Origin: an uncultured Collinsella sp. | Lineage (GTDB): Bacteria > Actinomycetota > Coriobacteriia > Coriobacteriales > Coriobacteriaceae | Direction: 5' to 3' | Assembly: GCA_902493145.1 (NCBI GenBank) | Contig: CABUOA010000052.1 | Span: 1-9,855 of the forward strand | DNA length: 9,855 bases | Shown here: positions 5,357 to 9,855 of the stretch, one piece after another | Numbering within the stretch: position 1 is the first letter of the stretch | Layout: each line of letters begins with the position of its first letter | Translations under genes and position numbers: made by a program | The notes under the pieces: generated by a model | The model's database searches: none | Told to the model about the DNA's origin: nothing | What the model saw: only the letters and a program-made list of their open reading frames with translations

Positions 5357-5714
5357 GTCAGACTGTCTCCGCGCCCAAGAGGTCTTGGAGGCCATCGCTG
5401 AAACGAACGAGCGCATCAAGGCTTTTGGTATCACCGAGGACCAGTTTCTGCATGCGAATGACGTGCGGACGAGGGCGTTGGCGGACTCCCTTTTGATGTG
5501 CGCGCTTAGGGTGACGGAAGAAGCGGGCAAGTTGTCGGAACGCTCGCAGCGGCTTCATCCCGAAATTGAGTGGCGTGGAATTATCGGCATGAGAAATTAC
5601 CTCGCGCATGATTACGGCAATGTCGACCGATCGGTTGTTTGGGATGCGGTGACGATGGAGTTCCCGGCGCTGGAACGAGCGTGTAGGCAAATTGTTTCCG
5701 AATCCGAGCGATAA
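5343..5714 (+). CDS. hepT: HepT-like HEPN-domain toxin (DUF86 family)
   Basis: This 123-residue, mostly helical protein carries the HEPN ribonuclease signature RX4HXY as R84-NYLA-H89-D-Y91. The helix around residues 55-66 (RVTEEAGKLSER) is typical of the DUF86/HepT group. Such toxins cut RNA, and in HepT-MntA systems the tyrosine of this motif is the residue AMPylated by the partner. Here Tyr91 is present, so the target chemistry is preserved. The ATG at 5343 overlaps the end of the nucleotidyltransferase gene by 14 bases. The N-terminal residues 1-10 are only weakly family-like. No clear terminator follows. The role (phage defence, plasmid-type stabilisation, stress) cannot be told from sequence. 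Confidence 0.88.
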   Translation: MIARKSDCLRAQEVLEAIAETNERIKAFGITEDQFLHANDVRTRALADSLLMCALRVTEEAGKLSERSQRLHPEIEWRGIIGMRNYLAHDYGNVDRSVVWDAVTMEFPALERACRQIVSESER

Positions 5715-5766
5715 TCACTTGTCATACCAGCCTGTTCGCGCACGTTTTTTGAGCGCTTGATACGCT

Positions 5767-5782
5767 TTAACCCTGCGGAAAC
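5767..5782 (+). promoter_or_regulatory. Candidate GlnR box upstream of the glutamine synthetase homologue
   Basis: TTAAC-(6 nt)-GAAAC at 5767-5782 fits the actinobacterial GlnR half-site pattern GTNAC-n6-GAAAC at nine of the ten fixed positions (N counted as free). It ends 65 bases before the start codon. A GlnR-like protein is encoded by the next gene but one. A second half-site at the expected 6-nt step is not visible. The promoter itself is uncertain; TAGTAT at 5795-5800 is a possible -10. Confidence 0.35.
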
Positions 5783-5847
5783 ATTTTTCTGCGATAGTAT
5801 TTGCGATATAGACCAGTCGAAACCCGCCCGAAAGAAAGGGGAGCGAC

Positions 5848-7185
5848 ATGAACCAGCAGAACATCGATTACGTACTCCGCTCCGTAGAGCAGCGTGATAT
5901 CCGCTTTGTGCGTCTGTGGTTTGTCGACATTCTCGGCCGCCTCAAGAACTTTGCCATTAGCCCCGAGGACCTCGAGGTCGCTTTTGAAGAGGGTATCGGC
6001 TTTGACGGCTCCGCCATCGAGGGTTTTGCCACGCCCGAGGAAGCCGACATGCTGGCGTTTCCCGATGCTTCGACCTTCCAGATTTTGCCGTGGCGTCCGA
6101 GCCATAACGGCGTTGCCCGCGTGTTCTGCGATGTATGCACTCCCGATCGCAAGCCGTTTGCCGGCGACCCGCGCGATGCCCTGCGCCGCATGTTCCGCAA
6201 GGCCGAGAAGGCCGGCTACCTGCTCAATGTGGGCGCCGAGCTGGAGTACTATTACTTCCCCGACGAGCACACCCCCGAGCCGCTCGACAACGTGGGCTAC
6301 TTCGATCTTTCGGTGAGTGACGCAGCCCGCGACCTGCGCCGCAACACGGTCCTCACGCTCGAGAAGATGTCCGTGCCCGTGGAGTACACCTTCCACGCCG
6401 CCGGCCGCTCGCAGCACGGCATGAGCTTGCGTCACGCCGAGGCCCTGAGCATGTCCGACGCCATCACCACGGCCAAGCTCATCATTAAGCAGCAGGCCTA
6501 CGAGAGCGGTTGCCACGCTTCCTTTATGCCCAAGCCGTTGGCGGGCGAGGACGGCAGCGCCATGTTTTTGCATCAGTCGCTGTTCGACCACGACGGCAAC
6601 AACGTCTTTTGGGGCGAGGACGACGAGAAGTACCACCTCTCCGAAATCGCCAAGCACTACATGGCCGGCATCTTGGCGCACGCGCGCGAGATCAGCGCCA
6701 TCACCAACCCCACGGTCAACTCGTACAAGCGCATCACCACGGGTGGCGACTCCGTGCCGCAGTACGCCACGTGGGGCCTGCGCAACCGCGCGAGTATGGT
6801 CCGCATCCCGGTCTACAAGCCCGGCAAGCCGTTGTCCACGCGCATCGAGCTGCGCAGTCCCGACCCCATGGCCAACCCGTACCTGGTCAACGCCGTCACG
6901 CTGGCGGCTGGTCTGGACGGCATCGAGCGCAAGCTGGAACTCCCGCCCGAGGCCACGGCCGAGACGCTCAAGCTTACCGACCGTCAGATGGTCGAGGCCG
7001 GCTACGCGCCGCTGCCGCGCTCGCTCAAAGAGGCGCTCGACGTGTTTGAGGACTCGCGGTTTATGAAGGATGCTCTCGGCGAGCACATCCACAGCTTCTT
7101 CCTCAAAAAGAAGCGCGACGAGTGGCATAAGTTTGAGTCTACGATCACCGAGTGGGAGATCAAGCACTACCTGGCGAACTCCTAA
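5848..7185 (+). CDS. glnA: Type I glutamine synthetase homologue with altered active site
   Basis: The 445-residue length and the N-terminus (RDIRFVRLWFVDILGRLKNF, EEGIGFDGSAIEGF) are those of the GS I-alpha group, close in style to mycobacterial GlnA2. Conserved parts include Asp53, Glu131 and Glu133 in GAELEYY, NPTVNSYKR, NRASMVRIP and Glu334 in RIELRSPDP. No tyrosine adenylylation site is seen. However, the segment that normally reads HHE...GQxE is FHAAGRSQHG here, so the two metal-binding glutamates are A184 and G191. The usual GSGMHxH is GSAMFLH, so one metal-binding histidine is F240. The flap motif GYEAP is GGDSVP. It may use another substrate, be regulatory, or be inactive. GGGGAG precedes ATG 5848. 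It probably forms an operon with the next gene, 50 bp away. Confidence 0.85.
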   Translation: MNQQNIDYVLRSVEQRDIRFVRLWFVDILGRLKNFAISPEDLEVAFEEGIGFDGSAIEGFATPEEADMLAFPDASTFQILPWRPSHNGVARVFCDVCTPDRKPFAGDPRDALRRMFRKAEKAGYLLNVGAELEYYYFPDEHTPEPLDNVGYFDLSVSDAARDLRRNTVLTLEKMSVPVEYTFHAAGRSQHGMSLRHAEALSMSDAITTAKLIIKQQAYESGCHASFMPKPLAGEDGSAMFLHQSLFDHDGNNVFWGEDDEKYHLSEIAKHYMAGILAHAREISAITNPTVNSYKRITTGGDSVPQYATWGLRNRASMVRIPVYKPGKPLSTRIELRSPDPMANPYLVNAVTLAAGLDGIERKLELPPEATAETLKLTDRQMVEAGYAPLPRSLKEALDVFEDSRFMKDALGEHIHSFFLKKKRDEWHKFESTITEWEIKHYLANS

Positions 7186-7235
7186 TCGCGCTGGCTTGTT
7201 CCAGTACGATTGAGCTTATTTCTTTGGAGGCCGAT

Positions 7236-7898
7236 ATGTCCGATAAGAGTGCCCTGTTCATGGCGCGCACGACGCGCTTCCACGAGTTTGCCCGCAGCTT
7301 GACGACCACCCTGGGTGTCGAGGTGAGTCTGGCCACTCCCGATTCGCCGACTGCGGCGCACGACTTTGACCTGCTGATCCTCGATTCCGACGGCATCCGC
7401 AGCGACCGCATCGATCAGATTGCCAAGTGGCTTGACGATCGCGGCGGCGTCCCCATGCTGGTGATCGTCGACGACGAGGCGCTCGGCACCCTGCGCCTGC
7501 CGAATCACGCACATGCCGACTTTGTATGCCCCACGGCGACGCCCAACGAGCTCAAGGCTCGCGCGCAGCGCCTGATGGGCGAGGAGGAGACCGTCGCCGC
7601 CGACGATGTGCTCAACATCGATAACCTCGAGATTAACCTGGCTACCTACCAGGTGACGCTCGATAACGAGCCCATCGACCTGACGCTGATGGAGTACTCG
7701 CTGCTGAGCTTTTTGGCGACGCATCCCAACCGTGCCTACAGCCGCGAGGTGTTGCTGCACCGCGTGTGGGGCTTTGAGTACTGCGGCGGCACGCGCACCG
7801 TCGACGTGCACATTCGACGCATCCGCTCCAAGGTGGGCCCGCAGATCGCGGCGCACATTACCACCGTCCGCGGCGTGGGCTATCTGTTTAAGGATTAG
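7236..7898 (+). CDS. GlnR-like OmpR/PhoB-family response regulator
   Basis: This 220-residue protein has a degenerate receiver domain (about 5-115) and an OmpR-type winged helix (about 125-220). The DNA-binding half, with LTLMEYSLLSFLATHPNRAY, VWGFEYCGGTRTVDVHIRR and ITTVRGVGYLF, strongly resembles GlnR, the actinobacterial nitrogen regulator. The receiver retains an aspartate at 50 (LILDSDG) but lacks the paired acidic residues near the N-terminus and the late lysine of true response regulators. It therefore probably works without a dedicated kinase, as GlnR does. No histidine kinase gene is adjacent. TTGGAGG (7224-7230) precedes the ATG at 7236; a longer frame from 7152 overlaps the upstream gene and is unlikely. 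It probably regulates the adjacent glutamine synthetase homologue. Confidence 0.88.
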   Translation: MSDKSALFMARTTRFHEFARSLTTTLGVEVSLATPDSPTAAHDFDLLILDSDGIRSDRIDQIAKWLDDRGGVPMLVIVDDEALGTLRLPNHAHADFVCPTATPNELKARAQRLMGEEETVAADDVLNIDNLEINLATYQVTLDNEPIDLTLMEYSLLSFLATHPNRAYSREVLLHRVWGFEYCGGTRTVDVHIRRIRSKVGPQIAAHITTVRGVGYLFKD

Positions 7899-7919
7899 CA
7901 AGTAAATAGAGGAATGTGA

Positions 7920-7955
7920 GGGTACTGGAGATTTCTCCAGTACCCTTTTCTCGTT
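7920..7955 (+). terminator. Strong intrinsic terminator of the glnA-glnR operon
   Basis: GGGTACTGGAG (7920-7930), loop ATTT, then CTCCAGTACCC (7935-7945) form a perfect 11-bp stem followed by TTTTCTCGTTT. It lies 21 bases after the regulator's stop codon. It marks the end of the host operon and the boundary with the mobile DNA that follows. Confidence 0.92.
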
Positions 7956-7959
7956 TAAA

Positions 7960-8403
7960 GGCTTTAGCCTGTGCGGGGCGCGCAGCGCGCCGCATCAGAA
8001 ACCACCCGCTATGCGGGTGGGGGCAACCGGCTTTACAAAGCCGCCCCCTCGCCGGACACTTGCGATTGTTCAGGCCGCAAGGAATCCGAGTCGAGAGGGC
8101 GGTGGTGGCGTATGGCCCAGAAGGCCTACAGCCTGTCGCACACGAAGTGGATGTGCAAGTACCACGTCGTGTTCACGCCGAAGTATAGGCGCAAAGTCAT
8201 CTACAGCCAAATAAGGTCCGACCTTGGGGAGATCTTCAGGAAGCTCTGCCAGTACAAGGGGATAGAGATCATCGAGGGGCACCTGATGCCCGACCACGTT
8301 CACATGCTGCTGGCGATACCGCCAAAGTACAGCGTATCGAGCGTGATGGGCTACCTGAAGGGGAAGAGCTCGCTGATGATATTCGACAGGCACGCGAACA
8401 TGA
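7960..8403 (+). mobile_element. Left part of an IS200/IS605-family element
   Basis: A hairpin-rich left end and the N-terminal two thirds of a Y1 transposase gene remain. The left boundary is approximate: GGCTTTAGCC (7960-7969) is the first hairpin after the terminator. The right part, with the transposase tyrosine and the right-end hairpin, is missing because an IS21-family element begins near 8401-8404. No accessory tnpB is seen. Confidence 0.75.
8002..8042 (+). repeat. IS200-type left-end hairpins
   Basis: CCACCCGC-TAT-GCGGGTGG (8002-8020) is a perfect 8-bp stem with a 3-nt loop, the form of the subterminal hairpins that Y1 transposases recognise as single-stranded DNA. A second hairpin, GGCTTT-AC-AAAGCC (8029-8042), follows and may limit transcription or translation into tnpA, as is known for IS200. 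Confidence 0.65.
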
Positions 8404-8420
8404 TGTTAGCGTCGGAATAA
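8112..8420 (+). pseudogene. tnpA: Truncated IS200-family Y1 transposase
   Basis: The first 96 or so residues are a clear IS200 TnpA: HTKWMCKYHVVFTPKYRR near the start, then MPDHVHMLL, whose His-Val-His pair is the metal-binding HUH motif, and KGKSSLMIFDRHAN. At that point family homology stops, and the frame reads MMLASE into another element before TAA. The region that normally follows, including the catalytic tyrosine in a YYVSTVG-like stretch, is absent, so the 102-residue product cannot catalyse transposition. The start at 8112 gives the usual N-terminus (MAQKAYSL); no good Shine-Dalgarno is seen, which is normal for this poorly translated family. Confidence 0.88.
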
Positions 8421-8477
8421 TTTAGCCAAATATAGTCGGCCGAGATTGACCAATCCCGGCCGACCCATTTTAGCCAA
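8421..8477. repeat. IS21 terminal repeats and hairpin
   Basis: TTTAGCCAA occurs directly repeated at 8421-8429 and 8469-8477, like the multiple terminal repeats at IS21 ends. Between them GTCGGCCG (8435-8442) pairs with CGGCCGAC (8457-8464), and GATTG (8444-8448) with CAATC (8451-8455), giving a 14-position stem with one mismatch. The stem could block transcription through the end of the element. Confidence 0.6.
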
Positions 8478-8510
8478 CACGCCCGCATCTATGACTTTCC
8501 TATCGCTTCC

Positions 8511-9328
8511 CTACATCCCCTCGGGCTGGATCCCCCTCACCTTCACCGCCTGGGGGACGGCCTCCACCGAGTAGGTGTCGAGCCCCCTGCCGCGGTAGCT
8601 CGGGCCCCGCATCACGAACACCGACGCCTTGTCGAACAGCCTGTCGAGGGCGCAGAGGAGCGTGTCGTCGCCCGTGAAGAACTCATCCCACCCGCTCGGG
8701 GCGATGTTACTCGTAAGGACCATCGCGTTCGGCCCCTCCTTCTCGTAGCGCCATCGAAGAACAGGTCGGTGCACGGCCTGTCGTAGACGCATCTCCCCAC
8801 CTCGTCCACGATGAGGCACGACGGCTTGACGAGCGAGGAGACGACCCGCGAGGTGTTTCCCCGCTGGACGGCCTTCTGGAACCTGTCCCTGAGCTCGGTC
8901 GCCTTGATGTAGTAGGTCTTGAGCCCCCGCATGCAGCACTCGCGCCCGTAGGCCTGCGCGAGGTGCGTCTTCCCTATGCCGCCGGGCCCGACGAAGGCGA
9001 CGTTGCGGTGCGCGTAGAGGTCGGCCAGCGACGGGAGCTTGCCCAGCGCGGCCGCGTCCCGGCCCTGGATCCTGGAGAAGTCGAAGCCCTCGAAGGTCTT
9101 GGGCTCGCGCCTGGGCAGCCTGCTCAGCCTCAGCAGCGTCTCGATGGAGGCGAGCCTCCTCTTCTCCGCAAGGTAGGAGAAGGTGGCGACCACGGCGGCC
9201 ATCTCCCCGTCGCCGAGGTCGAGGTCCGAGGCGAGGGTCGCGAGCTCCTCCGCCCCGACGGCGATCCCGAGCCTCGACGCGGCGTCGCTCGCGAGCTCGT
9301 AGGGGCTCGCCCCCGCGCCCGCCATCAT
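8511..9328 (-). pseudogene. istB: IS21 IstB helper ATPase, frameshifted
   Basis: IstB is the AAA+ ATPase that assists the IS21 transposase. The first frame, from ATG 9328, encodes residues 1-192. It contains Walker A GPGGIGKT (114-121), Walker B CLIVDE (171-176) and the conserved CTDLFFD. The rest, RYEKEGPNAMVLTSNIAPSG with DRLFDKASVFVMRG, lies in another frame down to the TAG at 8511-8513. The break is at about 8750-8753, where only two bases separate GAT (Asp) from CGC (Arg); homologues have a few residues there, so a short deletion not divisible by three is likely. Restored length would be about 270 residues, normal for IstB. A sequencing error is possible. GGGAGG precedes the start, which overlaps the istA stop by 4 bases. 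Confidence 0.85.
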
Positions 9329-9855
9329 TCGGCCCTCCCGAAGTCGAACCTCTCGAAACCGGGCTTCGTCCTGGGCGGGGCGATCTGCTCGACCACGGTC
9401 CCGACCGGCTGGGTCGGCAGCTCCTCGGGCTGCGCCGGCGATGTCTCCCACTGGCCCTCGCACCAGCTGTCGGCGCCGGCGCCGACGGCGTGGGCGACGA
9501 GCTCGCGGGAGAGGTCGTCGCTGTATATGTGCACCACGCGCCCCTCCCGGCTCACCCTGCACTCGCGGCGGACGTACCAGTAGGGCACGCCGTAGCGGTG
9601 CCCCTCGAAGCTCACGAAGCCGTCGAAGGAGATCTTCCGGCGCGGGCACAGGTACCGCTCGACCTCGGCCGTGACCTCGAGCGGCCTGGTGTTCGCCGAG
9701 CACGCCGCCTCGTGCTCGCGCATCGGGACGCATGCCGCCGCGCGCCGCCAGCGGCCTCCCTGCTCGGCGCACCAGAGGGCGGCCTCCCGGTTGAGGGCGT
9801 CAAGGTCGGTGAAGGACCTTCCCGCGAGGAAGTTCCCCTTCACGAAGCGGACGAG
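9325..9855 (-). CDS. istA: IS21 IstA transposase, C-terminal part
   Basis: The frame is open from the window edge (9855) to TGA at 9327-9325 and gives about 176 residues of the C-terminal region. The family stretch RFVKGNFLAGRSFTDLDALN, then EAALWC, is typical of IstA just after the integrase core. KISFDGFVSFEGHRYGVPY and REGRVVHIY belong to the C-terminal beta-barrel. The catalytic DDE residues lie outside the window, so intactness cannot be judged. Its TGA overlaps the istB ATG (ATGA), which couples translation of the two proteins. Confidence 0.88.
   Translation of the reverse strand, partial: LVRFVKGNFLAGRSFTDLDALNREAALWCAEQGGRWRRAAACVPMREHEAACSANTRPLEVTAEVERYLCPRRKISFDGFVSFEGHRYGVPYWYVRRECRVSREGRVVHIYSDDLSRELVAHAVGAGADSWCEGQWETSPAQPEELPTQPVGTVVEQIAPPRTKPGFERFDFGRAE

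Larger units (their letters stand above)
8404..9855 (-). mobile_element. IS21-family insertion sequence, incomplete in window
   Basis: The element is read on the minus strand as istA (partial) followed by istB, with ATGA stop/start overlap, the standard IS21 layout. Its istB-proximal end starts at about TGTTAGCG (8404), inside a truncated IS200 transposase gene. The other end and any target duplication lie beyond the window. Its DNA is visibly more GC-rich than the host genes nearby. Confidence 0.85.

Noticed and set aside
5715..5760. Terminator after hepT at the T-run near 5745-5750
   Set aside because: The T-run CGTTTTTTG is present, but no convincing GC-rich hairpin precedes it.
5767..7167. 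466-residue open frame on the minus strand
   Set aside because: Antisense shadow of the glutamine synthetase homologue. It is longer than the real gene but has no family motifs and a His/Arg/Val/Gly-rich composition.
7182..7901. 239-residue open frame on the minus strand
   Set aside because: Antisense to the GlnR-like regulator, which has a full winged-helix domain and a good RBS on the plus strand.
8963..9583. 206-residue open frame on the plus strand
   Set aside because: Antisense to istA and istB in very GC-rich DNA, with no family resemblance.

Overview
The window looks like the chromosome of a GC-rich, Collinsella-like actinobacterium (class Coriobacteriia). This is an inference. It rests on the high-GC coding style, a glutamine synthetase-like protein that resembles the actinobacterial GlnA2 type from its first residues, a GlnR-type regulator next to it, and the style of the intergenic repeats. 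No rRNA or other taxonomic marker is present.

Layout. Bases 1-558 are mostly non-coding: a possible C-terminal gene scrap, a TATAGC array with 10-bp spacing, a 14-bp tandem dyad and a long nested hairpin. A FadR/FCD-type GntR regulator follows (559-1251, +). Bases 1252-1630, between the convergent gntR and eda genes, hold four successive inverted repeats, the last of which is a plausible eda terminator. Next comes a 2-keto-3-deoxygluconate (KDG) module on the minus strand, kdgK (2527-3561) then eda (1631-2272), with a divergent LacI-type regulator (3797-4819, +). The kdgK/lacI gap has two LacI-style operators beside a palindromic -10 box and a perfect 18-bp inverted repeat in the kdgK leader. 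KdgK phosphorylates KDG to KDPG, and Eda cleaves KDPG to pyruvate and glyceraldehyde 3-phosphate. The LacI protein, and perhaps the GntR protein, probably senses sugar-acid supply.

Next is a two-gene HEPN/MNT toxin-antitoxin module (4862-5714). Its nucleotidyltransferase antitoxin carries an extra N-terminal RelB/DinJ-like DNA-binding domain. After it, a glutamine synthetase homologue (5848-7185) and a GlnR-like winged-helix regulator (7236-7898) form a probable operon that ends at a strong intrinsic terminator. The synthetase homologue lacks three residues that bind metal in canonical type I enzymes, so its activity is in doubt.

The right end (about 7960-9855) is nested mobile DNA. The left part of an IS200/IS605 element has a tnpA that loses its catalytic C-terminus exactly where an IS21-family element begins. 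The IS21 element has a frameshifted istB and an istA that runs out of the window.

The observations most worth following are the RelB-MNT fusion with HepT, the catalytically eroded glutamine synthetase homologue, the mutually exclusive hairpins in the kdgK leader, and the dense, related inverted repeats around gntR.
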